DNA of 64,000 nucleotides from CAIQQQ01 sp040399685 (GTDB lineage Bacteria; Pseudomonadota; Alphaproteobacteria; Acetobacterales; Acetobacteraceae). The notes under the pieces were generated by a model. It was given only the letters and a program-made list of their open reading frames with translations, ran no database searches and was not told the origin of the DNA. Positions 47,709 through 55,660 of the stretch are shown in pieces. Positions within the stretch are counted from its first letter, which is position 1. Each line of letters opens with the position of its first letter. The translations under genes and the position numbers were made by a program. The stretch is from the NCBI GenBank assembly GCA_040399685.1, contig JBBART010000011.1, positions 77,785 through 141,784 on the forward strand, read 5' to 3'.

Positions 47709-48209
47709 TCAGCGGTATCCGATTTCCATGACTTCCACGTTGTCCTGAAGGCGTTCGAGGTAGCGCTCGACGCCTTGATGGTTGGCGGGGTTCAGATCGA
47801 GCAGCCGCTGGAAGCACCACTTGGCGGCCAGCGTGTTGTCTCGTTCGGCGTGGGCCTCACCGAGTTCCAGGATGGCGTGCATCCAGGGGCGTGTTGCTGC
47901 CCAGTCCCACCATCGCGCGTGGCAGCCATACTCCTCTGCCACAGGCATCCAGAGCGTGTCGCCCGCCTTCACGGCGCCTTGGAGCAGGCGCAGTTGGTGA
48001 TTGCCTTCCGAATAGGCCGCTAGAAGCCTCAAGGCTTCGATGCAACCAGGGTCTTGGCGCAATGCGCGGGTCGCGAGGAAAAATTTGTCTTCGATCTTCG
48101 GCATCTGCGGAATTCGAAGCAAAAAGGGATCGGCTTTCGAGACGACCCGAGGGACATCTAGGCGCCATTCGATGTGTGATGTTGAACTTTCATTCAGTGC
48201 CGTCTGCAT
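47709..48209 (-). CDS. TPR-like protein of unknown function
   Basis: The protein has 166 residues. After a polar N-terminus (HIEWRLDVPRVVSKADPFLLRIP), helical repeats follow from residue ~50. They include EDKFFLATRALRQDPGCIEALRLLA and the C-terminal LGEAHAERDNTLAAKWCFQRLLDLNPANHQGVERYLERL, which is a TPR-like pair. Such proteins usually bind other proteins. The ATG at 48209 follows a GGGAGAGG at 8-base spacing, which decides it over an upstream in-frame start. It lies 61 bp downstream of the next gene on the same strand and may belong to its operon. Confidence 0.68.
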   Translation of the reverse strand: MQTALNESSTSHIEWRLDVPRVVSKADPFLLRIPQMPKIEDKFFLATRALRQDPGCIEALRLLAAYSEGNHQLRLLQGAVKAGDTLWMPVAEEYGCHARWWDWAATRPWMHAILELGEAHAERDNTLAAKWCFQRLLDLNPANHQGVERYLERLQDNVEVMEIGYR

Positions 48210-48270
48210 CACGAGAACCTCTCCCTTTTCTTGCCAACATCTTCGACGGAACGGATGCAAGGAAGAGGAA

Positions 48271-49146
48271 TCAGACGGCCGCCCGCATCAGTTGCAGCCT
48301 TTCGGCCATCGTGCTGAGGTCATCCCACTCATTGAACCTGGACAACCCCTGAAGGTCCGATAGTGTCACGTTGTCAGCAGGTTCTATCTTGAGGCTTTGG
48401 ATTATTACGCCTTGAACGCTCAATGGCTTTTCCGCCGAAGTCAGTCCGGTCAGGTCCGCCAGCTCTCTATTTAATATTTCCTGGGTCTCGACGTCATCGC
48501 ACACGATGACGAGGTCAATTTCATAAAAGTCGTGAGGCCCAATATCCTCGTTAGGGTCATAGTAAATATGGAACGAGGAAACACCTTTGCTGACTGGCTT
48601 GCCATTGTTTGTTTTGGCTAGGGCTGCGAGCACCGTTTCTCGGATTCCTCCATCCTCACGTAGCCTTCTGACGAGTTCATCTGGCAAAGAGATGCGCATG
48701 TAATAATGGGCCAGCCACCCTTTGAATGCGTCCTCTGAAGCTTTCTCCGGGACGCTTGCACTCGAGGGGCGCCACCCTCTGAGCCGCTGGCGAGGGATGA
48801 ATGCTCGCCTTCCCATGTGACACTCCAGCGCTTCGACACCAACCAGACCAGCGATCGGGAGATGGAATGTGTGGGTGGTTCTGCCCTTGGCACTTTCATG
48901 GGATTTATTGAACCGTGTTAGAGGCGTAGCCACGATTACTTCCAGCAGTCCTTCGTCTTTGAAGTTTTCGGAGCACACCGAGCAGGACTGTGTGCAGACC
49001 ACGAGCCACTCATCCGGCTTGAGCATCAGGTAAATTGGCAGATATGCCTTCAGATTCTCTGGCAGTCGAAACACGCTGCACTGCCGCCACCCAGAGCCCT
49101 GAATTTCTCGAGCGCCATCGGGATCCTTGCTTGAACTCGAATCCAT
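48271..49146 (-). CDS. Hypothetical protein of the TIGR04255-linked module
   Basis: The protein has 291 residues; no named domain is recognised. The N-terminal third has VVCTQSCSVCSENF, a Cys-rich stretch (three Cys within seven residues) after a predicted strand, then HLPIAGLVGVEALECHMGRRAFIPR. The later part has GWLAHYYMRISLPDELVRRL and DFYEIDLVIVCDDVETQEILNREL, which looks like an alpha/beta fold. It is encoded about 200 bp downstream of a coupled HTH/TIGR04255 gene pair on the same strand. I infer that the three form a mobile module. A stress- or phage-response role is possible but not shown. Confidence 0.7.
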   Translation of the reverse strand: MDSSSSKDPDGAREIQGSGWRQCSVFRLPENLKAYLPIYLMLKPDEWLVVCTQSCSVCSENFKDEGLLEVIVATPLTRFNKSHESAKGRTTHTFHLPIAGLVGVEALECHMGRRAFIPRQRLRGWRPSSASVPEKASEDAFKGWLAHYYMRISLPDELVRRLREDGGIRETVLAALAKTNNGKPVSKGVSSFHIYYDPNEDIGPHDFYEIDLVIVCDDVETQEILNRELADLTGLTSAEKPLSVQGVIIQSLKIEPADNVTLSDLQGLSRFNEWDDLSTMAERLQLMRAAV

Positions 49147-49349
49147 GCGGCGTCCTCAGTCCAGGGTCTAGCCTTAGGTGTCGTATTTGGTTTGCTGCCG
49201 ACCACCAAGGAAAACCATGGTCGAATCGCCTGATTGATTATGCGCGACCTTACCATAAAACGTTCAAAATCAATCAAGCATCATACGCCACTTGTTTCAT
49301 GATGGGCATCGACGTGCGAATATCGGTCACTGATTATACACGAAACAAA

Positions 49350-49979
49350 TCAGCCCACGCGCAAATTCAATGTCAGCGACGAGCCAGGCACTTTGTCGCG
49401 CGCGTTTGCCCTGCGGTCGGCATCAGCTTGCATCGCGCGCGTCACCGCTGGCCTTAATGCCTCGAGGGAGGTCCGAATCGATGCCTCATTGAGAGCCTTT
49501 GCAGTCAATTCGGCCTTCAGCGTTCCACCGCTGGGAAGCTTGCGCTCCCAAAAACGATGATAAAAGCGCAACGAACCGTCAGCTTCGCCCACGAGCAGTC
49601 GATGGACGAGTGCCAATCGTTCAAAATTTCCGGCATTTGCGTCGATCTTGTCGTCCAGCCACGAGTAGATGGTTTTCCGCTCGACATCGAGAATATCCGA
49701 GAGAGCGGCAATAGGCATGCCTTTTGACTTCAGCGCGGACACCAACTCCTGGCTTGTCACCGCAGCGCTATTGACCGCGTCCTGATCGGGCGCAGCTTGC
49801 ACACCTTGCGTCAGGTCCAGATAGGCATATGTCGGATGAGCTCCAGCCAACAGCACACTGAACGCGTAAGCTGCGGACCGAAGGTTAGGAGCCAGAGCGT
49901 GCTCGCGGCGATTTCCCCGCGGCAACACCGCCTCCTGGGCGATGCTCGGTCGGTAGGCCCTCATCAATGTTGCGCTCAT
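49350..49979 (-). CDS. Helix-turn-helix protein coupled to a TIGR04255 protein
   Basis: The protein has 209 residues. A helix-turn-helix is visible at about residues 76-130 (QELVSALKSKGMPIAALSDILDVERKTIYSWLDD), similar to antitoxin or Xre-type DNA-binding domains, followed by FERLALVHRLL. The N-terminal 70 residues are unstructured-looking. The ATG at 49979 overlaps the TIGR04255 stop as ATGA, which decides the start. The pair is thus made from one message, and the HTH protein may repress its own operon. The 203-bp gap on its downstream side (49147-49349) is A+T-rich and shows no gene. Confidence 0.75.
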   Translation of the reverse strand: MSATLMRAYRPSIAQEAVLPRGNRREHALAPNLRSAAYAFSVLLAGAHPTYAYLDLTQGVQAAPDQDAVNSAAVTSQELVSALKSKGMPIAALSDILDVERKTIYSWLDDKIDANAGNFERLALVHRLLVGEADGSLRFYHRFWERKLPSGGTLKAELTAKALNEASIRTSLEALRPAVTRAMQADADRRANARDKVPGSSLTLNLRVG

Positions 49980-50803
49980 CGTTCGGCTCCGTTCGGCTTC
50001 TCGCTGTTCCACACTTTGATGGCATAAGGCGTAACTGCAAGAGCAAACAGTTCTGCAGCAGGACCACGCAGTGCGTTCAGCTCATCCATCACCTTGCCTG
50101 ATTCAATCGAAAGCGGCGTTGGAAATAGCGCAGCATGATCGAGATCCAGCATGGCGAACTCGCCTTCAGGCCGCTCCACTACCCAATCGTTCCCTCGAAC
50201 GAGAGGAGTATCCAACTCCAGAGGCAATGTGACGGGCGGGTTTCGCAAAGCCTGAAATCTCAGAATTCCCTGACTGGTCTGGAATCCCGCGATGAAGGCG
50301 CTGTCGACCAGCCTCAGCTCCTGGGGCATGCCATCGGGACAGGACGACATCACCCAGGGCTCGACGTAGTCGCGCAGGGTCTCTTTGGCGCCGTGATCGG
50401 GAACGACAAGGTCGATGTACCTGTAGCCAAGTGCGGTCATGACTGTGCTGAACCCTTCCACCATGCACAGCGCATCGGTGGCTCGACCAAAGCGACCAAT
50501 GAAATCTTCGTGGCCGCCATATTTCCGTCCAGCATGCAAAACAAGGAACTCCGACCCGAGCAGAAGAGCATGTTCCCGATCAAGGTCTGTGAACTGCCAA
50601 AACTTTTCATTGAGTGTTCGGAAATTCTGACCTTCTTCTCCCAGAACGAACTCCAGGCCCTGAACCACCTGCTCCTGCTGGAGAGGGTATTCTTTGCGGA
50701 TATGATCCTGGAACTCACCGACGAACTTCTCGATGTTGATAACCTTGGGGAAGCGCATCATCGCCAGTGTGTAGCACACCGGCGCATTCGGCATCGTCGC
50801 CAT
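49976..50803 (-). CDS. TIGR04255 family protein
   Basis: The protein has 275 residues. The N-terminus NAPVCYTLAMMRFPKVINIEKFVGEFQDHIRKEYP and the middle FWQFTDLDREHALLLGSEFLVLHAGRKYGGHEDFIGRF match the TIGR04255 pattern, a sporadically distributed bacterial family of unknown function. YRYIDLVVPDHG and a FIAGFQTSQGILRFQALRNPPVTLPLELD region follow. It is the first gene of a minus-strand pair with the HTH protein. The upstream region carries tandem repeats and a possible -10, so it is probably autoregulated. Its patchy spread in other bacteria is typical of toxin or defense genes, but no activity is known. Confidence 0.78.
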   Translation of the reverse strand: MATMPNAPVCYTLAMMRFPKVINIEKFVGEFQDHIRKEYPLQQEQVVQGLEFVLGEEGQNFRTLNEKFWQFTDLDREHALLLGSEFLVLHAGRKYGGHEDFIGRFGRATDALCMVEGFSTVMTALGYRYIDLVVPDHGAKETLRDYVEPWVMSSCPDGMPQELRLVDSAFIAGFQTSQGILRFQALRNPPVTLPLELDTPLVRGNDWVVERPEGEFAMLDLDHAALFPTPLSIESGKVMDELNALRGPAAELFALAVTPYAIKVWNSEKPNGAER

Positions 50804-50826
50804 TACCCGTCTCCCCCATCAGCGCG

Positions 50827-50845
50827 TATACACCCTACTATACAC
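50827..50845 (-). promoter_or_regulatory. Candidate operator and -10 of the TIGR04255 operon
   Basis: The heptamer TATACAC occurs twice, at 50827-50833 and 50839-50845, exactly 12 bp apart. The second copy overlaps a minus-strand TATAGT (50842-50837) that fits a -10 box. A weak -35 (ACAATT, 50865-50860) is 17 bp further upstream. Repeats overlapping a -10 just before an HTH-containing operon suggest self-repression. Confidence 0.4.
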
Positions 50846-50945
50846 TTTGGTAAACATCCAATTGTGAGGCGATGGGTCTGAACCGATTGCGAAGCGGCTG
50901 GGGTCCATGGGCAACTGGGCAGAAATCCACGGCAGCTGCATCTTC

Positions 50946-51454
50946 TCAGGCAGGAAGCGGCATCTGGGGAGGCGCGAACACTTCGTCATAAAAATGGCAC
51001 GCTATGCCGCTGTCCCCGGCCAGCTGGGCGACAGCCGCCATGACCAGCGTGGAATCCGGACGCATCGGGCCTCCATGGGAGGGTGCATCGGCAGCAGCCC
51101 GAGGACGGACGGGGGCGGGGCCATCGGCATCGGACCCGCCCAGGCTCCTTTCCACGGAACCGGGCTCTTCAGATTGTTGGTGGCTATCCATCCGCCGATG
51201 CAGTGGTCTACCCCGCTAGGCAGTTTCCAGAAATGTGCCAAGGGGACGATGGTCGCACTGTATAAACCGCTGGACTTGACGCTGGCGATAGAGGCGTTCG
51301 TTCTGGCGTTCCCGATCGAATACGCGGCCGGGACATGCCGTTCCGCATCTACCGGAGTGGGCAGCGGCCACCATTCCTCGACATTCGAATACGCCGCTTC
51401 AACCGCCAAGCAGGCCGAATGTTCTGCGGCTACTGGCAAGGTGTGCATTCGCAC
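50946..51454 (-). pseudogene. Possible decayed coding sequence
   Basis: Two minus-strand frames look coding in succession. One runs from 51454 to about 51150 (with AAYSIGNARTNASIASV and LAHFWKLPSGVDHCIGGW). The other runs from about 51170 to 50946 (with PDSTLVMAAVAQLAGDSG and CHFYDEVFAPPQMPLPA). They would join by a frameshift. The family is not recognised; a mobile-element protein is one guess. No other gene is visible in 50881-51555. Confidence 0.28.
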
Positions 51455-51555
51455 CGGCTGTTGTAGGTGTGGCTGAAGGTGCGGGCGGGTAAGTGTGCGC
51501 AGCTTTAACCGAACGGTCTCCAGAGAAAATAGTAGCTTTCCATCAAGCTGCCTGG

Positions 51556-51831
51556 CTACCGACCAAAGGTCGGGATCAAATAAACCTCTTCATTGGGCAC
51601 GCCAGACGGCAGGTTCACTTTCTCGCTCAGATGCACGCTACGCTCACCCTGGCGAGCCTTGCCTCGGACAAGCATTTCGCTGTCCACGTGAACGGCTTGC
51701 CGATATGAGCCGCGCTCTACCAAATAGGTTCCAGCCGGGATCAACGAGTCATCTGCGGTAGGACTCACGACGGTAAGCACACTCTTTCCGTCTCGAAAGT
51801 GAAAGACGTCTTTGACCCTAAACCGCGTCAT
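51556..51831 (-). CDS. Small hypothetical protein
   Basis: The protein has 91 residues with no recognised domain. It is mainly beta-strand in character (FRVKDVFHFRDGKSVLTVVSP, then LIPAGTYLVERGSYRQAVHVDSEML), like a small beta-barrel or OB-like fold. The ATG overlaps the preceding gene's stop as ATGA (51828-51831), which supports a genuine, coupled gene. The preceding gene appears frameshifted, so this unit may be decaying. Confidence 0.55.
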   Translation of the reverse strand: MTRFRVKDVFHFRDGKSVLTVVSPTADDSLIPAGTYLVERGSYRQAVHVDSEMLVRGKARQGERSVHLSEKVNLPSGVPNEEVYLIPTFGR

Positions 51832-52293
51832 AATCCGAAGCCCCCCGTATCAAAACCGCCAACGCCGTACCCGGCTTCCAACTCTGTCTCTGCAATCAAC
51901 TGCTCTAACAATAGCACATCACTCAATTGCAAGGTGAGCAATTTACCGTGGCGTATCATAAACCGCTTTACCTCGACTTCAGCAGCGTTCGCCCCTAGCC
52001 TCGACAGAATTCCCAGTTTCCACTGAGTCCCATGTAGAAATTCTTCTATTAACGCAGCCTTGCTGATATTTTTTCTTGCCAAAATATGGGTATAGTTTTT
52101 TGCCGCCAACGCTTGCTTCTGCTTGAAAGTAATCTAAAAAACGCTCTTCTTCTGATGCTGTTTGAACAAAAAGTAATGTGCGTCCGTGGTGCCGGACAGC
52201 TTCAATAAGAGCCAAGCTTGCAGGTTCTATACCGAACAGCTGCTTAAAATCATTAATATCAGTCATACATTTGGCTATAGATTCTTTATACAT
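51828..52293 (-). pseudogene. Frameshifted hypothetical gene
   Basis: The N-terminal half is read from 52293 (or the ATG at 52266): MTDINDFKQLFGIEPASLAL, ALIEAVRHHGRTLLFVQTAS, EEERFLDYFQAEA. The C-terminal half is in another frame down to 51828: ALAAKNYTHILARKNISKAA, LIEEFLHGTQWKLGILSRL, RFMIRHGKLLTLQLSDVLLL. The two frames overlap and together make about 150 plausible residues, so a single-base indel near 52115-52150 is likely. The DNA is clearly richer in A+T than the core genome. Alternatively these are two separate short overlapping genes. The family is unknown. Confidence 0.5.
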
Positions 52294-52317
52294 GAGTTAA
52301 GGCATTATCAGCCTGTT

Positions 52318-53127
52318 TTATGACCGCTGTTCTCTACGGCTCGCAGGCATGCGAGAGACCGCCGTCCGCAAAGTCTTTTTAAAGCCACGGTTTCCGCGCT
52401 GCTGAGGCCGCCCATCCTTGTCCACGACCCTCAGGGTGGATTTGAAAACTCGGTGGTAGCCTTGCTCGTCAGTTCGATAATGGAACCAGACCCGATCTGC
52501 CTTGTGGACCCATTGCTGTGAACCAAGAGCTATGAAACGATATTTCACGCCGCCGATGACCAGCGCGTGGGCATGCAGTGCAGAGGTGTTGCCGCCCTTG
52601 CTTGGCGGCCGATGTTTCTCGACCAGGAACAGCAGGTAATCTTGGATTTGGGCACTCTCAATTTGATGCTCGTCACCAGTGGGCTCCTCAGTAACCTTTA
52701 TCAGTTCCACGGCCTCGTCGGCGGTGTTTGCAACTAACGCTATGACGTGTTTTGAGACCTGGAGGGATTTGGCCAGCATCATGACTGACGGGTCTTCATG
52801 CTTGGCGCCTGAGACCAGGATGTTGCGAATCTCTGAGCGCTGCTCCGGTGTAAGCCAGACGGCAGCAGCAGCAGCCAGTCCGTTTATTTCGAGAAGCCGA
52901 TCGCCGGATATGACCGTACAAAACGGAAAGCGGTCCATTGCAAAAAGCTCGTTGAGCTCGCCGCTGTAGACCATGCCGGTTCGCGTCACCTCGAACTCGC
53001 CTTCCAAACCCGGGATCTGACGACGCGGTCGCTCAAGCTGAGCAGCGGGCTCAATGACGCCGCCGATATTTAGTCGCCTACTGGGTGTAGACAGAACACT
53101 CTGTGCTTTTAAAACGAATTTTGCCAT
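52318..53127 (-). CDS. Hypothetical protein next to the GHKL-protease gene
   Basis: The protein has 269 residues with no recognised family. The first ~75 residues (AKFVLKAQSVLSTPSRRLNIGGVIEP, then EFEVTRTGMVYSGELNEL) look beta-rich. A helical middle part (TPEQRSEIRNILVSGAKHED, MMLAKSLQVSKHVIALVANTADEAVELIKV) follows. The C-terminus is basic (RPQQRGNRGFKKTLRTAVSRMPASRREQRS), suggesting nucleic-acid contact. It lies 182 bp downstream of the ATPase-protease gene on the same strand. A functional link is inferred only from position. Confidence 0.7.
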   Translation of the reverse strand: MAKFVLKAQSVLSTPSRRLNIGGVIEPAAQLERPRRQIPGLEGEFEVTRTGMVYSGELNELFAMDRFPFCTVISGDRLLEINGLAAAAAVWLTPEQRSEIRNILVSGAKHEDPSVMMLAKSLQVSKHVIALVANTADEAVELIKVTEEPTGDEHQIESAQIQDYLLFLVEKHRPPSKGGNTSALHAHALVIGGVKYRFIALGSQQWVHKADRVWFHYRTDEQGYHRVFKSTLRVVDKDGRPQQRGNRGFKKTLRTAVSRMPASRREQRS

Positions 53128-53309
53128 ATGTCGTGTCGTTTTCTTCTTGAGAAAAGGCTTTTGCTACGTTTTGACGGCGGGGCAGCCTATCATTCGTTGA
53201 GCGCATTGTTCAAATAAGCGGTGGGATTTGACGATGGGATACGCCTGCCAATTACGATGACCCCACCGATCAGCCTGGGATGAAACGGGCGAAAGGCTTG
53301 GGACTGGTT

Positions 53310-54761
53310 TCATCCTTTCGAATCATTCAGCAACCCCGGTTCTTTGGCCACCGCCAGCGCCAGCCGCGCCCCAATCTTCGTCAGGGCGTCATAGTAGCCC
53401 CGGCTAAGATGGTCGCTCTCCCACTGATGGCCAAGCTCATGGATGAGCAGATCCAATGCCTCCTCAGAAGCGCCACCCGCAAAGAACGCATCCCCCAAAC
53501 TGCCCTTGTTCAGATGCATCTCCCCACGAGGCCCGTAGCAGGCAAGCCACCCCACCGTCGGCTCGACGACAATCCGCACCCGGATCTCCCGGTCGATGAG
53601 ATGGGGCGCAAGGCGCTTGTAGAGCGCCACCATCCCCCGTTCGTCCGCAGACCAATCCTCAGGCGCCAGGAACGCGACAGGCCTCCCGTCCTTCGTGTAT
53701 GGCTTGGGCGACGGTGTCACCTTGCCCGCGGGAAGCAGTGCCCCGGCAGCCCGAACGTTTCTCCACTCATCCGCCGACAGCTGGCCGCCATGGACAACGG
53801 TGTAGCCCGCCACCACAGCCAGCTTGTTCGCCTCAGAGTCCGACGGGTCATACACGACCGCCATATCCCCGAAGCGGTGGCCGATAATCGTCCGGACCGC
53901 CTCGGACGTGATGTCGACCGTTCCCAGCGCTTCCCGGACCCAGACTGAAGTCGCCTGCGCTTTGGGCAGCTCAGCATGGACGGCATTCAGCACCAAGGCC
54001 CGGAGGTGGCGCAGATAGGCTGGGGGCACGTGCTCTCGGTCGAGCCCCAGCGGAACCTTCTGTTGGACGTCGACATGAAATCCGTCGGCCGTCTCGACCA
54101 CTGGAATGCCCATCTCATACAGCGTCCCGACCTCGCCATCCCGCGGCATCAGAACGCGGACCAGTGTTTTGCGAACGGCGCTGCGCAGGTTGCCATCACC
54201 GTCGGCAACCTCCGTTTTGACCGACGCCTCGAATACGGCCATCGAACTGCGCGGCTGGAGTTGCAGTCCGTTGAACGTCGTGACGATGCCGACGGGCGGG
54301 AGCAAGCGCATCATCGCCAGGCCACACGCGTCGAACTCGGCGTTGGTCAAACGAAGACGCCCCTCAAAGACTGAACCCCGCTCACGACGGCGGCGCAGCA
54401 AGTGACGTCCGTCGCTGTCGAAGCGCACGCCACCGGTCGTGGAGAGGATTTCCGCCTCTTCACAGATCGCGACGACCAGCTTCTCGCCCAGGTTGAACCG
54501 GCCGCGCTTCTCCGCATTGCCCTTCTTGCTGCTCTCCGCGAACAGCGTCCACGCATGCTGAAGTTCTGCGAACCCGTTAGGATCGTCATCCTCGACGCGC
54601 AGGACGGCAGTGCGCGACCCGGGCGCTTTCGTCAGCGACACATCCACGCGGGTGACCTGCTGGTCCCAGGCGTTCTGCACGAGCTCGAAGAGAACGAACT
54701 CCTTGCCCTTGCGCTCGAGAATTTTCGCCAGACCGCGATGATCGACTTTGAACCAATCCAT
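53310..54761 (-). CDS. GHKL-type ATPase fused to an HExxH zinc-protease-like domain
   Basis: The protein has 483 residues. The N-terminus is a GHKL (Hsp90/MutL/histidine-kinase-type) ATPase. Its N-box is E26-LVQ-N30, the Asp-rich G1 region DDDPNGF is at ~58-64, and the GRFNLGEK lid glycines are at 87-92. The middle ~300 residues have MutL/Hsp90-like beta segments. The C-terminus carries HELGHQWESDH at residues 441-451, i.e. HExxHxxxxxH, the spacing of metzincin zinc ligands (the usual Gly is Glu). An ATP-gated protease is inferred. T4 rIIA-like ATPases and phage/ICE proteins are possible relatives. Flanking genes on the same strand are unrecognised. Confidence 0.8.
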   Translation of the reverse strand: MDWFKVDHRGLAKILERKGKEFVLFELVQNAWDQQVTRVDVSLTKAPGSRTAVLRVEDDDPNGFAELQHAWTLFAESSKKGNAEKRGRFNLGEKLVVAICEEAEILSTTGGVRFDSDGRHLLRRRRERGSVFEGRLRLTNAEFDACGLAMMRLLPPVGIVTTFNGLQLQPRSSMAVFEASVKTEVADGDGNLRSAVRKTLVRVLMPRDGEVGTLYEMGIPVVETADGFHVDVQQKVPLGLDREHVPPAYLRHLRALVLNAVHAELPKAQATSVWVREALGTVDITSEAVRTIIGHRFGDMAVVYDPSDSEANKLAVVAGYTVVHGGQLSADEWRNVRAAGALLPAGKVTPSPKPYTKDGRPVAFLAPEDWSADERGMVALYKRLAPHLIDREIRVRIVVEPTVGWLACYGPRGEMHLNKGSLGDAFFAGGASEEALDLLIHELGHQWESDHLSRGYYDALTKIGARLALAVAKEPGLLNDSKG

Positions 54762-54961
54762 GTCCGAACCCTTTGTCCTTTGGTGCCGAGCAGCCCGTTG
54801 GGCATGCAGAGGTCACCGATTGCGCACGATGCCGATGCTGAGTTGCTCTGTTGAGCAAAACCGAACCTGCTATTCGGCGTTGACTTTGCTGCAGACGATT
54901 GGGGAAACTGCGCAACGCAACGGACATCGACGGCTCCTCGAGATCAGAAAAGGTGGGGCTA

Positions 54962-54987
54962 GCCCGGGGCTTTTTTTGTCCCCGGGC
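54962..54987. terminator. GC-rich hairpin between two island genes
   Basis: GCCCGGGG (54962-54969) and CCCCGGGC (54980-54987) are perfect 8-bp arms. The loop contains a T7 run on the plus strand. It lies 7 bp after the stop of the 54995-55660 gene, so it probably ends that transcript. Between here and the ATPase-protease start (54762-54961) no gene is visible. Confidence 0.5.
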
Positions 54988-54994
54988 CAGCACT

Positions 54995-55660
54995 TCACGC
55001 TGGGTCGGGCTCGCTCGTGCGCAGGGCTGCGAACTCCGGGGAAAACGCGATGGCGACCAAAGCGAGTGCTTGCATCGCGGCTGCTGTTTCAGCCCGCGAC
55101 GCTACGGGTGGGAACAAGCTGAGCTGCCTGCTGAGAATGGCGTGCAACAGATCAGGAACTTCGCAGTGCACAGAACGACTGAACCATTCCATCGCAAGAA
55201 CTGGGTCGACGCCCCCGGTGGCTTCACGGTTGCGCTCGACCTCAGAGAAGCGTGGTGCCAACGCGGCATTCTGCACATCAGAGGCACGCGTGGCGACGCA
55301 CGGACTAGCGGTCACCGATCGGCGCTGCTTGAGCGTGAAGCTCATGCAGTTGACCTCCCCATTTCTAGACACTTCGGCAGCCGCGGCATGACGGTGGCCG
55401 AACTTTCCTGGGCCCTCGACCTCAATCCAGTGGGTGCCAACTGGCAGTTCCATAGCCGCCATCGCACCGAGCAGCGCCGGATGAGGACCTGCTGCCAAGT
55501 CGGCCGCAAAGTTGTAGAGCCGACGCGGAACTCTGGCGCTGAAGAGCGTGGGCGACAGCAAACGAGATGCGAACTGCCAAATGCCTGGGACCTCGAAATG
55601 GGCAAGTACGGCATTGAAGACAGGGAAACGGTCGGCGGCGGGAAGCGCGAAATACTGCAT
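54995..55660 (-). CDS. Hypothetical protein upstream of the GHKL-protease gene
   Basis: The protein has 221 residues with no recognised domain. GAGGAG lies 8 bases before the ATG at 55660, which strongly supports translation. It has hydrophobic and helical stretches (MQYFALPAADRFPVFNAVLA, AADLAAGPHPALLGAMAAME) and a possible core strand LPVGTHWIEVEGPGKFG. It is followed by a hairpin and then the ATPase-protease gene on the same strand, so the two may be separate units. Function unknown; a partner or target of the ATPase-protease is speculative. Confidence 0.68.
   Translation of the reverse strand: MQYFALPAADRFPVFNAVLAHFEVPGIWQFASRLLSPTLFSARVPRRLYNFAADLAAGPHPALLGAMAAMELPVGTHWIEVEGPGKFGHRHAAAAEVSRNGEVNCMSFTLKQRRSVTASPCVATRASDVQNAALAPRFSEVERNREATGGVDPVLAMEWFSRSVHCEVPDLLHAILSRQLSLFPPVASRAETAAAMQALALVAIAFSPEFAALRTSEPDPA

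Noticed and set aside
50907..51476. 189-codon plus-strand frame
   Set aside because: Its composition is not protein-like, and the opposite strand shows better, though broken, coding sequence.
53205..53280. Possible insertion-sequence remnant between the two island genes
   Set aside because: The wording of the DNA (GGTGGG...CCCCACC) suggested an IS end, but no repeats or transposase fragment could be identified by eye.
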